64,000 nucleotides of DNA from Daphnia pulex (Eukaryota; Arthropoda; Branchiopoda; Diplostraca; Daphniidae), in NCBI RefSeq assembly GCF_021134715.1, contig NC_060026.1, forward strand, positions 15,181,001 to 15,245,000, read 5' to 3'. The notes under the pieces were generated by a model. That model searched no databases. It saw only the letters and a list, made by a program, of their open reading frames with translations, and was not told where the DNA came from. Shown here one piece after another: positions 25,945 to 39,208 of the stretch (position 1 is the stretch's first letter; each line of letters begins with the position of its first letter). Position numbers and translations under genes: made by a program.

Positions 25945-27091
25945 ATGGCTCGTGTGACAGTCTTTTTTGGTCTGATGTTAATTTTGAGTTGCGAGACAAT
26001 TTGTTCCTCTGCTCTTACCACATTTTTCTTGGAAGACAAACTGCAAGAATTGGAAGTGAGACTAGAAGCCAAAATTGAAGCTAAAAATGCTCAACTTGAA
26101 ACAAAGGTGACGCAACTGGAGGCGCAACTCAAACTAAATGTAAGTCTACGGTTTAGTTTAATTCAGAGTTTCACTGTGGGTAAAAACACTTTTGCTTTTC
26201 TATGACAGAATAAACTAAGACAAGATTTGGCATTGAAAGTAATTCAATTAGAGGCCAAAAATGTCCAACTAGAAGTCAAAATTGGAAAACTGGAGACCAA
26301 AGTTGAACAACAAGATTCGCTTTTAACTTCCCTTTTACGAGAGAAAAATGAACGCAGAGCAGCAGCATCGACCGACTCTGTTCGTCCAATTGGCAATAAT
26401 CAATCGCCAGTTGCCATCAACGGACTGCCGTCTTCATGCGGGGATCTGGCGCTGATTGGCCATACCCTTAGCGGAATTTATTCTGTCATGGGATCGGCGA
26501 AAATGGAATCCGTTTTCTGCGATTTCACTAAACTTCCTGACGATGCGGGTAAATCACATTTCACGTTATTTAGTTGCAATTTTCAATGTTTTAATTCTAA
26601 ATTGATGAAAAGGTTTTCAGAAATGGATCGGATACGCCGACGTCAAATCGGCGCCCGTCCATTTCTACGTCCAGAGAAATTCTTCATTTTCCGACGAATT
26701 CACTCCGATTCCGTTCCAGTTGGCGGTAGTGAACGAAGGAAACGCCATGAATTTGACATCGGGGAAATTCACGGCACCGCGGCCGGGAATTTATTTTTTC
26801 TCTTTCGCGGGAGTGGCGCGTCTTTCTTCTTCATCTGCTGTAGATTTTTATTCTGAACTTTATTTGAACGGGAATCGAATCGGGTCGAGTCATGTTTACG
26901 AGAATAACCCCCCCGTTCTTCAATATAGTCCGTTGTCCCTCCAGTCGACGCTGAACTTGAAAAAAGACGATCAACTCTGGGTGACGATTACTTATTCTGC
27001 TGGTTCAGACTCGTCTTTGTATGACAGCGGCATCCACCGGACCCATTTCACGGGTTTCATGTTGGAGGAGGAAATTGTGGCGGCCCTTTGA
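25945..27091 (+). CDS. Secreted coiled-coil protein with C1q domain
   Basis: Three exons, 25945-26139, 26209-26548 and 26613-27091, encode 337 residues. A signal peptide covers about residues 1-24. Heptad-rich coiled coil rich in L-E-x-K repeats follows to about residue 112. A short cysteine-flanked segment at 142-169 (SCGDL, SGIYSV, VFCDF) resembles the start of a fibrinogen-like domain. The C-terminal 150 residues are a C1q/TNF jelly roll, with GKFTAPRPGIYFFSF as the typical core. C1q-domain proteins trimerise and act as secreted recognition molecules, often in innate immunity; the ligand here is unknown. The last acceptor (26611-26612) has a weak pyrimidine tract but is the one that keeps the C1q frame. 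Confidence 0.85.
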
Positions 27092-28085
27092 GGTTCATGA
27101 AACATTTTCGACCCAAACATTTTTGTTTAATGTCGACACGCAATTTTGGGGAGGGGAGAGAAGGGGGAGAGAGAGGGAATTTAAAGGGGGAGAGAGAGAG
27201 AAGAAAATTATTTTGATTTCAACTCGTTAAGGGGTGGGCATTTCTTTACAGAAATCGAACTGTATATGCAACTAGACTTAAGGAATACACACACAAATTT
27301 TCAAGTTTCTATCTGTAAAACTCTAGACCTTACAAACAAAAAACCAATTTTGATTGCGTGATTTACACAATGCAAGTGGACAACAAATTGGAGAAAATTC
27401 ATTCGCTTCTAATTCGTTAATGGTTTGGAATTTTTTCAAAATCTTTTCATAGTTATATTCTTATTATAGTTGTGCAAATTCACGCATCTATGGGGAAAAT
27501 AAAGGACAAATGAAAAACCAATTTGAATTTGATTGCCCATCGCAGCTTAACATCAAATAAAATTAACGCTGAATCGCTTCTATTTCCCGCATCTTAATAC
27601 AAAAGCATTCTATAGCTCTGACAAAAGTTTTTTTTATATATATATATATAAATTAAAAGGCTTAAATTTTTTTTAATGTGAATTTTACTGTAAATGCCTG
27701 CAAGGAAAGGACGGACACGCCGACGCGTTATAAAAAACGAAGACGAAAACTGTCAATTTCGAAAGACCAAGATGTTGGGAGACCAACATTTGAATTGAAC
27801 CATGTCGTGTTTAGTTGATTTAACGACGATTCTTACTTTGATGACGTTCGTTTGCTGATCTTTAATGTCAGGTGATGAATGCCAAGTGCCAGGATCGGCC
27901 ATTCACGATCGTTTGATACTCAATAGTGATGATTTTATACGTTACGTTGATGTCAATGTCAACGTCAACTGCTGAATGGTTGTTAATATGCTACGAAAAA
28001 GAATTCAAAACAAAAATTGTTATTGTAACCTCCTATCGACATTTACTGTCAGTGCTGAGTTGTGAGGTAAAAAACGGGCCTAATC
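27092..28085. other. 3' flank of the C1q gene
   Basis: Purine-rich GAGAGA tracts lie directly after the stop, and a TA microsatellite is at about 27637-27651. No gene is visible. Confidence 0.5.
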
Positions 28086-29036
28086 TATACAGTCGTTCAC
28101 TCGTTCCTACATATGAGATATTTATCAATGAGCCCTAACTGAGAAAAACAAAAACGGCGATGAGAAACAGTTCCATTCAACCGCAGCCTAGCTCAGGAAT
28201 AATCGTTCTCCGAAAATACGTAGCGATTGATAGATCAACGCCACCAAATAGACAAAAGGGAAGAATGGAGATAGATGTTTTTCCTACCTTTATGCCTGGG
28301 AAATTCGGCCAGGCATCCACAAGTGCTCCATCCATCCGCTGATAAGTTGAATTACATCAGGCGGAATAGGAGAAAGGGGTTCCTCGTGAATACACCCACA
28401 CTCACATGGGCGTACACGAGGACAGACTAGATTTGACGAAAGGGAAAGAAGAGATCCGTAAGTTCTACCGACATCGGTAGTTTCTCCAATCTAACTGGAT
28501 GCTGTTTATCTAATTGAAAAATTAAAAATGGGTTACGAAAAATATTTAGACAGATAAAAACAAGTAAGGACAAGCAGAAAATGAGGCAGTGGGTAAACCT
28601 GAATTTTTTAATAAATGGGAGAATGTAACGTGTGTCCATGTTAATACACTGCACTCACGCAGGTCCTGCAACATAAAAATCTCTAACAGGTGGCAGGAAT
28701 AAAAGTATTAACCAAAAGGCATTATCCTAGTGACGATACTGAGGACAGGGTAAATGCCAACAAAAATAAAACTTAAATATCTTGTGATTACGATGGCTGG
28801 CCTCAAATCTGCACAAAGGAAAAGTTTACGCACTGCAAACAAACTGCCAAGCATCGACAGGTGGCTTACATGATAAATGCCAGTCAGGAAATATGACATT
28901 TCACAAGTTTGAACAGGTTTAACTTTTCTGTTCAAGCTCTCGAAATCATTGCATTTGTATTCTCTACTTTAATTTACCTGCCAAACAGCATGGAGGGGAT
29001 ATCAGGCAGAGCCTTGAGCCTGGACACCAACACTGA
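28086..29036 (-). repeat. Tandem duplicated unit, copy 1 (probably non-coding)
   Basis: About 950 bp that recur directly downstream at 29037-29980 with moderate divergence. On the minus strand splice-like sites are shared by both copies: a donor after TGTTTGGCAG, a donor in TTTATCATGTAAGC and an acceptor ending in TGCAG. No frame is conserved. A 40-nt hairpin at 28382-28421 and a second at 28293-28315 are kept in both copies, which suggests a structured spliced RNA. Confidence 0.6.
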
Positions 29037-29980
29037 TCAGCAGTCGTTATTCCTACAAATGAAATATTTATAAATGAGGCCTAACTGAGGAAAACCAAAA
29101 CGGCGATGAGAAACAGTTTGAGTCAACCGCAGCCTAGCTTAGGAATAATCGTACTCCGTACTATAAGTAGCGATCGATAATCATCGCCACCAAATACTCA
29201 AAAAAGAACAATAGAGATAAATTTTTTTCCTACCTTTATGCCTGGGAAATATGGCCTGGCATCCACAGGTGCTTCATCCATCAAAGTTGAATCCACCAGG
29301 CGGGTTGGGAAAAAGAGCCTCAGACTCGTGATAATACACCCACACTCACATGGGCGTACACGAGGACAGAGGGAATTTAACGAAAGGTGAAGAAGAGATC
29401 CGTACCTCGACTGAAATCGTTAATAGTTTCTCCAATCAAAAGGGATGCTGTGTATCTAAATAAAAAATAAAAAATGAGTTACGACAAATATTTACAGATA
29501 CAACAAGAAAAAGTTGGAAAATGAGACAGTTGGTAAACACTAACTGTTTATAAACAGCAGAATTTAAGGTTCCATGTGCTACATTTGTACAATTCATGCA
29601 TCACTTAAATATCTAGCTCACAGACTTAATAAAATAACGAAAATCATTATACCCAGGTGATGATACTAAGATTGTTGCTGACGGCAGGTCAATATCATGA
29701 CAAGCAAATCTTGAATATTGTGTTGTTACGATGGTTGGTTCAGGCATAAAATCTGCATAAAGAAAAGGTTACATAGTGCAAACAAACTGGGATACTGACA
29801 TGCTTCAACAGGGGGCTTACATGATAAATCCTAGTCAGGAATCAAAACTTCACAAAATTTGGAATAGGTTAACTCTTCTATTTGAGCTTACATAATCATT
29901 CCATTTGTATTCTTAGTTTATAACCTGCCAAACAGCATGGAGGGAAGAGCAGGGAGAACCTCGACACTAGTCGACACCAC
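29037..29980 (-). repeat. Tandem duplicated unit, copy 2 (probably non-coding)
   Basis: Second copy of the unit, offset by about 945-950 bp. The equivalent hairpin lies at 29325-29364. The second hairpin at about 29239-29261 is mostly kept with one mismatch. Small indels differ from copy 1 throughout, so the duplication is much older than the palindrome. Confidence 0.6.
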
Positions 29981-32370
29981 GAAGCACACAAGACGACCAC
30001 ATTTCTGTAGAATTATTATTTAGTTGTGCTTATTTTGGCTTATTTTTCGTGCAACCACGTACGTTTAAAAAACAATCCATTTTTCGTTTTTGTAATCTAA
30101 TTTGAAACTTCGTCCCTTTTTCTTTCGAAACTTGTATAGTTGTAGCCTAAACAAATCAAAATCAGACGACACTAATCTACTAATTAGTCATGCACTCATG
30201 CTGAAAATTGATGGCAAATTACGTAACTAATTATTTAATCAGCACAGTAGCATCAGTCACTAATCTATTGTTTATGTAAGCACAAGAATTCAAGAAAGAA
30301 GTTGGGTTAAAAGTTAAAACTTAAAAGGATTTCTGCCGGCTTTTAAGTTATAGTAATACTGTAATATAGACTAGGCTAACGTCCGAAGATAAATGACTTC
30401 ATATTCACATGTGGTGGCGCTGGTTCAGGAAACAATGCTGTATGCTGATATTAAAAGCGCCACTCTTTTTTTTAACATTTCAGGCCCACATTTTGTGACA
30501 TTTAGGCCCGGGCCTGAATGACTGGGCCTGAAACCTTGAATGTCATCCACCCCTATTTAAAAGCGAATAAAAATTTTGTAAACGAACCGGTAATTTTTTT
30601 GCATGGCGATTCGTGGAGATTTGACGGGACGATAGATTATTAGAATGTTGATTTTCTTCTATTGATATGTAACTAACACAGTCATCGTTAGCAATTTATG
30701 TCCATCGCTTTCTCATTAACTCAAACACTGACGCAATTTGTGTTTTACTTCCATGTAGGAATTTGTTCTTCTTTAATATTTTACCTCGTTTACATTTTAA
30801 TTTAATTATTTAAAAAATCCACCACTCTGAACACGCTGATTTCCTTCCAGCACCTCACAAGGAAGTACCGGAAACGGTCATCAATGGCCGAGAGTAGATA
30901 CCACCGAGGTGGTTACACTCACGACCTGCTTCGCGCTCAGAAGCCAGCGTCATTACTCGTCATCGTGGGTGGAAAGGAGACAAGTTTCTGGTGGGAAACA
31001 AGTCAAGATATACTACAGAAATGATCCTGTGAAGTATGATCTTAATTTTCCATTGGTTTCAGCCTAGTATTTGTACCTTTTCAAAAAACCAACTGTCAGT
31101 GGCGTTTCTACCAGTACTCAAATGCGGATAACACACCATCGTTAGGACAATAAATAATTTTGTTCGTTTCATAAGTTAGTATTGCTATTAGGCAGTAGTG
31201 TTCATTTGATGCAATTCACGAAAATTGCTTTAAACTCTGTCGGGAAAATAAAATAAACTAAAACTTTTTTTTTAGTAAAAAAAACAGATGTGAGGAAAAG
31301 GCTGAAAGCGATATTCCTGGCACGTCACAAATCGGCAAGACGATAGGGTATTAACGGATCCCGCCAGGTGGCGACGTACTCTCCCAAACAAACATTCCAA
31401 AATTTGTGTTCACAGTTGGTATAATATACAAGAAAAAAAATTACAAGATAACATCATAAAATCCGACACGTAAGATTCAATTGCGCAAAAGTTTGCATAT
31501 ATAATGATTTGTCTCATTACTCTGTCGTCATTGTTCATTACCCAACACGACCCGCCATAGAAAGTTAACCTCGAAATTCCAACTATTCAAATGGGTAGCT
31601 CGCGATAGAATGTCCTCACGTTTCCCAAAGCAACAAGGACATCATTTCAACTGCGTGTGTTTAGTAGTTTCCCATTAAAAAAAAAAAAATCAATCAATAC
31701 ATTGCGCAGCTTAACCTTCCTCGGTTTTTTCCAATGAATATTTTAACTTGTTGCCTGTTTATGAGAAAACATAGACGGAGCTCACAGTTCATATGCAATA
31801 ATATTTTTTTTTTTTAGTTTAGAAAGTGGTTTTTTTAATGTATTTCAACGAGAAACGTGACACCCCATTCAGAGGGGAGCCTAATGTCCTCGTATGCATA
31901 ATGAGAAATAAGTGATTTGTTGCATTTAAATTGCATTCGTATACAAATAGCCTAATAGAATCCATTTGGACGGTTGCCGAAGCGTGCAGCAGCTCAATCG
32001 CTCGACCAAAACGACCAGCGGACATTTTATTTCCATAAAATTCTTTTTTTTTTTCAAAATAATTTCTATCAAGGAAAGAGAAAGTTAAAATTTTCAAATT
32101 TCCTTTGCAAAAACAGCTCCTGTCTATAGGAAGTCCAAAAAAAGAGTTGAAAAATTCTGTTGGCGATTTCTCAGTAAGGTAATCGACCATATTTGGGTCC
32201 TGTATACAACAGTTAGCGAGCTCTCTGTTTGAAAATTGTCGGTCGGTTACCCCTTCCTTTGTCGACCGCAAGTAGAAAACTCGTTCCCTATATGCAAATT
32301 CGATTGAGAGTGCACCGTGTCCACAGCGTCAGCTGACAAATGTCTGAAATATGATCAATCCCGTGCCGAC
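29981..32370. other. Gene-poor AT-rich interval
   Basis: No reading frame of interest. A short GC-rich patch around 30480-30545 contains repeated GGCCTGAA-like words and GGCCCGGGCC, looking like a dispersed repeat fragment that I cannot classify. Confidence 0.4.
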
Positions 32371-32860
32371 TATAAAATGCGGAATTACACAGCCGGCCCA
32401 TTAGTAACCAGCATACCATAGGAGAAGAAGAAGACAAGATTGAGTTGAATTCATCAAGTCGCCAGACGGAAAAAAATTGTGAAAACAGTCCCGGTCTTTT
32501 TTGGTTTGGTTTTCTCAAATAAAAATGGATGACCAAGGTTGCAATTTATTACCGTCGTCGCACAGGGCTAGCTTTACGTGAGGAGGACTAAATACATTTG
32601 CCCGCGATCGTGAAAGCCCTCGAGCGATGTATACCTCGGTTACCACGTAACCTTTTACGTAGATAATATTTATATCCGATATTATTTCAGGATAAAACCA
32701 AACACAAAACAGCTAAAAGGGTAATAACGCTTTGGGCTGGAATTTTTCTAAAAATGCTGATATGTACCTTCTCTCACTGTAGTACTCTGTGGTGTAGTTG
32801 ATAAAATAATAAGGCCAGTGCAATGCTCAGTTTTACACTTAAAAAATAAAACTAGCAAAT
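32371..32860 (+). other. Possible small TATA-driven spliced gene
   Basis: A TATAAAA box at 32371-32377 precedes an ATG at 32525 in an A-rich context. GT-AG exons 32525-32577, 32691-32720 and 32783-32801 would join in frame into a peptide of 33 residues, and an AATAAA-type signal follows near 32845. The peptide resembles nothing I know. The splice sites are individually reasonable, but the model could be chance or a non-coding transcript. Confidence 0.22.
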
Positions 32861-34028
32861 GGCCTCCAGCCAATTGATATTATACGAATATTATCCAGCA
32901 ATCGGCCAGAGTATAACATAGACACAAGTCTGGGGTATTACATATCAGGCCAGTAGATTTCGTGATGTCCCCGGCCTTATTACAACACAACGCGCTTATT
33001 ACTTCTTTCTTTTTATTTCTATATTATTATTTTATTTCTCTCGCCACACACACACACACTGGCGTCTACACTTTTGCCCTTGAAATAATTACGAGCTGAT
33101 GGGATTTAGTGCGGAACTTGTTGCGGACAGCGGGTCTAAAATTCCCAATTGTTTCTTTTTTTAAAAAACAATTTTAATGAACTCTCAGAAGAATCAAAAA
33201 CTCAGAGGGGGGTCTCCCTTTTTCTTCCGTGTAAAAAAATTCCAAACGGAAAATTAATTTCTTTTGTGCGCTTATATAAAGGTCAGAAGAATTAAGAAAT
33301 AAAATAGATCGTATATATACCAAATAGATTGTGTTGTATTTTTTCGCTTCTTTTTTTTTTGTATGTTGAAATTCTTTTTTCTTGTTGTTGGGATTATGAA
33401 ATAAACCCAGAGTATGCGATCAAAATAAAATGCCGGAATTTAATCCTTTGAAAGGGGGTCATTTTAATTCATTAATTACACAAATATTAATAATTTGTTT
33501 AATTTTTCGAGGACGCGGTTAATTTAAAAAAAAAGAGAGTTTTTGTTTAGTCTAAAAAAAAAGTAAATCGCAAAAGATTTTTTTGTGGGGGAGTGAAAGA
33601 AAAATTTAAAAAAAAAAAAGAGGAAGACTGACAAAAGCTCTTCCGCCGGATGCGCGCGTCCCGCCGAGATTATGAAACCGTGACTATTACAAAAATATTT
33701 ACAATTGTCTGTTTGTTTGTTTGTTTGTTTTTTAGCCATTTTTTTTTGGGGGGGGGGGGGGTAAGAAATAAATGTTATAAAAAAAGGGAGGGGTTAACAA
33801 AGAAAAAACACACAACTGCGTCATCGACTAATATTAATTATGTAAGGCCTATAAATCCATTGATTATTTTGGCAACTTGATCGTTTCCAGCAGTGAGTGA
33901 GAGGGCCTTATTTGTGTGTTCACCGGATTATTTTGTTTAGTTTTGAAATTCACCCAAAAAGAAGAGAGAAAAAGAGTATAGAAGATTTAAAAAAAAAACG
34001 TCCCATTGAAATGAAATGATTTTGTTGT
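32861..34028. other. Probable 3' UTR and spacer of the two-TM gene
   Basis: Very AT-rich with homopolymer runs, including a G run at about 33749-33762 and TTTG repeats. The portion next to 34029 probably forms the 3' UTR of the minus-strand gene. Confidence 0.4.
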
Positions 34029-36676
34029 TTAGTAGCGGCCGTGATTGTTGTTGTGGTGATGGTAGCGTTGCGGTTGGCCGTCGCCACCGCTGTACGAATC
34101 GCTTTCATCCGCGTACGGATACTGCTCCTCCTCCGGAATGGGAGTCTTGACGGTTGTTTCGTGAACACGGCCGTGAGATTCAGGCAGGTAGATCGTCTTG
34201 CGCCTTAATTCGACACCGATAACAAATTTTATAATCATCTAAAGGAGGTGAACTGGCCAATCAAGGTGAGTCTCTATAATTTTACCAGTGATGCGTCCAA
34301 TAGAGTTCGCTGTTGGGCGGTAGAGGGGCGTCGGGAGAGCCTTCACGGCACATCCAGGCGCAGAATACGAGGCCGATAATCAGGCTGACGAAGCCAAAGA
34401 CCAACATAAACACTCCCAAATACCTTTCGAAAGAAGAAAATCATCGATAATTATTACCAAACCAACGAGTCAAGGCAAAAACAACAAAGTGTGGCGCGGG
34501 TCACAACCGTTTATCTTCCTTTTTGTTAACGACCTCGCGGCCATTACTAAAAAATAAAAAAGGAGAAAACTTGTGACGTAATTTAACTGCTTGATTACTC
34601 ATCGGTGCTCTTTTAACCGACACCTTTCGCATTTAATTGGCCGTCCGCACGAAATGCCCATAAAAAGAACAGACAAAAAAACAAAAAATTTTAAAAACGA
34701 AAATTGAGCGCCAAAAAAAAAAAGTTCGAAAGTTCGCGCCGCTCGTTTGTTTTTGATGTAATAATAATCATGGGTATATAGTAGTATACGTAGTAGTAGT
34801 ACCAGACGAACGGCGGATCGTTGAGCTGTAGGACGATGACGAAACCGAGACAGACGAGCAAAAGGCCAAGGTTGAAGAGTAACATGAGACAGCAGCAACT
34901 GCGGGTGTTTGGGCACATGGGGTGGGGCGCCCTGGACGACTCGATCACGATCCCGCCTCGTTTGGACGTTTTCGAACGCAGAGTGGCGTCTTCTGTGTAC
35001 GGAGGCGCCGTCCTGTACGTCCTGTACGATCCCTGACTAAAATGACACCAATTTTCCGATTTTGATTTTTTGAAAAATTCGGAGCGGATGCGGATGGATG
35101 AGAGAAAATTTCACCTGAGTTCCGAGGTGGGCATCCGCGTGAGGAATTCCGGTTGCGGGATGTAGATCTCGGGCACCTCGTGATCGACAGACGTGTTCGA
35201 CCTATTGTTCTCGTCGTGCTGGCCGTAGTGATATTCACGTTCCCGGCGCTCATCCATCGACAGGGAACCACTTCCCAAACTTGGCGATCTGCCAAAAAAT
35301 AAAATAAGAAGAAAAAATCACGTAACAAATTGTCTTTTCTCTTCTTTAAAAAAAAAATAACAACACGTTCTTCTTGGATAGATAAAATAGAGTTCAATAG
35401 CCTGGCTGGAAATATTATAAAGATGGATATACCGCCCCTGGGGGGATGGATGGATATATACCATCGGCGGGACAACAGAAAAGAAAAAAGAGTCGGTGAC
35501 CGCAAGTTTCCCGTCGTCCAGACTGCTGTCCAACGTGAAAGAAAAGTGGCGTGCGAACAATTGACCACACAAATCCCAGATCGTTTTTCCCGTATATATT
35601 CACGTGTATATGCGCCGGTTAATTTAATACGAAACGTTGACCAGAAGCCAAAAAATCTCATGTGAGTTTCCTGTATCCGATCGGGTGGGGGGGGCTGTTT
35701 TTTAATTTAATGAGAAACAACAACAGAAGTTGTTGTTTGGGTTTTTTTGTTGTTGCACCTCAATTTGACTTCGGTGGGTGTTAGTTCTGGTCTTTCCAGC
35801 AGCACACGAAACAAGCTCATCTCCGGGTTCAACGTTTTGTCTTGGTGGCAAAATGTAACTGTTCAAAACTTCATCTTCTTTTTTTTTTCGTTGTTTCTCC
35901 CTTTTTTTCTTGACACTATAAAAGAGAAAGGTACAAAAAAAAAAGACAAACAAATGCCGGAGGCCGCGTGAATCTGCGCGAAAAAAAAATGTCGTCGCTA
36001 TGCACAACAACCGCAGTCACAAACGACGGCGTTCATTTCAACCCCGGAATTTGTTCACAAAAATGTCTGTGTGCTGTGTGACCCCCCCCCCCTATATGTT
36101 GACTTAATAACGGTACAATCTTTTGTTTAAGAAGAAAGAAAAAAAGAGGAGAGAAATTTGATTGAATAATAAGAGACCTCCGTGATGTTTGTTCCGACCT
36201 TAATTTTTTCGGCTACAATAGAATAGAAGAAGAAAAATGGCTGACCTTAATTGATGTCTATAGGCCTATAGTAGTAGTATAGTATACCTCTGGTAAGTTT
36301 GAATGGCATCGTTGGCCACCAAAAAGTCTGGATTGCTTCTCTCTCCTCCGCTGCGATCTGAAAGTTCACGCGACGAAATTTGATGATGGCGATGGACGTG
36401 ATTCGGCTGCTGGATGAAACTCTCCTCGTCGGTACTGGAAAATCCCGGATTGGTCTGTGCCTGTGTCGTCATTCTGTTGGCGTCGAATCCACCACCCAGG
36501 TGACTTTCGGCGCTGCTGTCGCTGTTGGTGTCTTTGACACCGCGGATGGCCCTTCCGGCTCGACCGCTTTTGCTCCGTTCCGGCCGCTGGGGATACAAAG
36601 TCGACTCATCTGCCGAATCTGTTGCTCCCCCTCTTTGAATCGTGTAATCTCGATACGCCGACTCGTAACGGTTCAT
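34029..36676 (-). CDS. Unrecognised two-transmembrane protein
   Basis: Five exons on the minus strand: 36676-36288, 35288-35115, 35036-34803, 34423-34286 and 34203-34029. They splice in frame to 369 residues. The first 230 residues are hydrophilic, rich in serine, arginine and tyrosine, with no signal peptide. A cysteine triplet leads into TM1 (about 237-259), then a short loop with NDPPFVW, then TM2 (about 267-291). The tail is acidic and then His/Asn-rich, ending in GRY. Both termini should lie on the same side of the membrane, probably cytosolic. The layout (long polar N-terminus, hairpin of two helices) does not match a family I can name. Splice phases are consistent throughout, so the model itself is well supported. 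Confidence 0.78.
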
Positions 36677-39208
36677 TTTTCAAAGCCCTATAGGTACATA
36701 CAAAAAAGTTAAAAATGTTTTAGACACGTAGTTGACCACTTTCTCTTTAAGAGAAAAAACCAACGTGGCCTCAATTCTTGTTAAGACGAATAAATATCTA
36801 AAGAATTCAAAGCCCGTCAGAGCGGGAAGTCGCGCGAAGAGAAACGGTATGTGTGTATAGTTGTTGTTGAAGGAGAAAGGAAATAGTGAAAGTGGCACTA
36901 CCATAATAAGAAGGACTCGCTTCTTCTTCTTCTTTTGGTTAACTTTAGGAAGAAAGAAACTGAGGAGGAATGTTTCCTTCATTGGATGGGCTTATATACA
37001 CACTGTACGAACATACAACAAGTTTTTGATAGAAATCGAGTGAAAGTTACTATAGACGCAGCTTCCCCACTAGCCTTGTAGGGCTTTTCCTTTTTATGGA
37101 AATTGAAGATAAAAATAATGAACAAATCCTTGGTGAACCAAACCCAACATTTATATAGCCCCGTGGGTTGACTGAATATACTTGGAAAATGTCAAAACGA
37201 TTGGTCAATCTGTATATACATACCAGACTTGCCCCCCACACACTTTGCACAATTTTCTAAAAATTGACTGAATAAAACAACAACCGCCTTTATTTCAAAG
37301 TTACCTTTAGGAGAGCGTGACGGGAGTGTTCAAGGTTCTTTCGGCCTCGTCTTCTATTTGGTCGTGGAAGAAATGACAAAGGTGGCGCCGCTGAGTCACT
37401 CACCGATGAAATCACAAGACACACACACACACAAAACCCCTCACAGCACACAACAACAACCACGAAATAGAATCAACTAATGAAGCGAGAAAATCTGAAC
37501 AATTTTCACACCAAATAATCGTCGATTTTGAACGAAAGAGTTAGTTTTTCGTCATGTCCATGCCAGTCGGCTGTCGATTCGACACTGGTGAAGAAACTGC
37601 TGTCTACCTTGAGAGTCTATTCTTCAATAGCCTTGGCAGAGTCTCTCACCTGTTGGTTTGGTCTCCCTCTCTCTCTCTCCAGTCATTCGTGCTGTAGTTA
37701 CCTACCTCCTCCTCCGACCGCCGCCCTAAACAAAAGGTGTGCATCCACTTCCTTTTAAGGGTGGGCGGAGTCGCCCAAGATATTGCCACAGGGCGATTCC
37801 GGCCTTTTTTTTCACTGCGGAATGACAGCAGACTCTCCTATTTATTCCATCCATACCTTCTTCTTATTTTTAAAAAAATGATTTTGGTTGTTGTTGTTGT
37901 TATTTATTCATAATACCACGAAACGAGGTGGTTTAGCCCTCCGGGGGCTACTGTATAGTTATACCAGAAGAAGAAGAAGAAGATTTGGGAAATTCGTGAG
38001 GGGATTTGCTATTTTTATTACAATATATCTGATTCGTCATCTCTTATTTCTCAATCCCATGTTTTTTAAAAACACAATTTTTTTGATGATGTATTCATAG
38101 AGTGACTTGAGTAAACGGTAGTTTTTCGCAAAACCAACGGGGGGAAGACTTGGCCGTCATGAGTGAGATTGAATGGATTAGATAAACACCGATTTTTCGT
38201 TCCAAGTTAAAATTTAAATTTTTATCTGTGATTCACGAACGATAACAAAAGTTACATCATGAAATAATAAATAAATCACTTTCTTAAATCCTACGCATCT
38301 GGAAAAATCTTTCCAGAGAACTTGTATACGTAGTCATCATTTGATATGTGAAATTATATATCCCGGGATATATTCTTTGTGTATTGTTTTACACGGGGGG
38401 CGCACATATCTACTTGATGACACACATCATCGTCTAAATAATTCGTGTGCCGGTTGTTTTACTTTCGCTCCCGTGTAATCACTATGAGTAACGTTGACCT
38501 TTTATATATTTTCCCTTTCGGAAACGTGATCTACGAGCGCCAGTTATTTTCCCGCAGCCAAGAATTGACTATAACCTGTGTGTGTGTGTGTATATTCTTG
38601 CGGTATTAAAATATGAGCGAGCACGATTTTTATCTCCATTCCAAAGACTTTTTTTTTTTATTTTATTTTTTAATTGCTACACGCTGGGCTGCTCCCCTGT
38701 CCTCACATGCGATAACGAATAACGACCTGGCGCTGATTTTTCCGACAGATAAAACAAATGGTGCAAGCTGTTTAAACAGCTAGTCTATAGAAGGAAAAAA
38801 AGTCAATGGATAGACTGGCAACTATTTTTTAAAAAGAGAAACTGTCGATCATTGCCCTGCTGGTTGCTTAGCAGCAGCAGCCGCCAATTCTGTCAAAACA
38901 AACACGTGTGTGTTGTGGCTAGTGTCAAGTGGTGTGCCTTCTATACTTGTTAGTCTATTATTAAAAATCTACAAGGAAATTGACGTTGGTAGTGCCCTCT
39001 TAGCACTGGCGTTGGATGTCGTTGCTGGGAGGGTTTTAAACTGGTTATAACAACGTTCGAACCTACAAGGCATCAACTCAGTTTCTTTTGTACGTGGCAT
39101 GTTGCCCTTGACGTGAAGCAGCAACGAGATGCTTTGTCAGGTTCTTCACCAGTGTACACGTAAACAACTGCACATGATAGACGAACGAAAAGAGTTTGGA
39201 CAGTAGTC
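36677..39208. other. Divergent promoter interval, two-TM gene and CASD1
   Basis: The left part probably contains 5' UTR exons of the minus-strand gene and the right part the CASD1 promoter. It holds CA/GT and GAA microsatellites (for example about 37419-37434) and no recognisable coding exon. Confidence 0.4.

Noticed and set aside
30470-30560. GGCCCGGGCC patch as a transposon end
   Set aside because: No terminal repeats, target-site duplication or coding remnants could be recognised around it.
32288-32536. 82-residue minus-strand frame
   Set aside because: It overlaps the TATA box and leader of a possible plus-strand transcript and shows no domain.
39050-39066. B-box-like GTTCGAACC, possible tRNA
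   Set aside because: No A box and no cloverleaf can be drawn upstream; the word is a chance palindrome.
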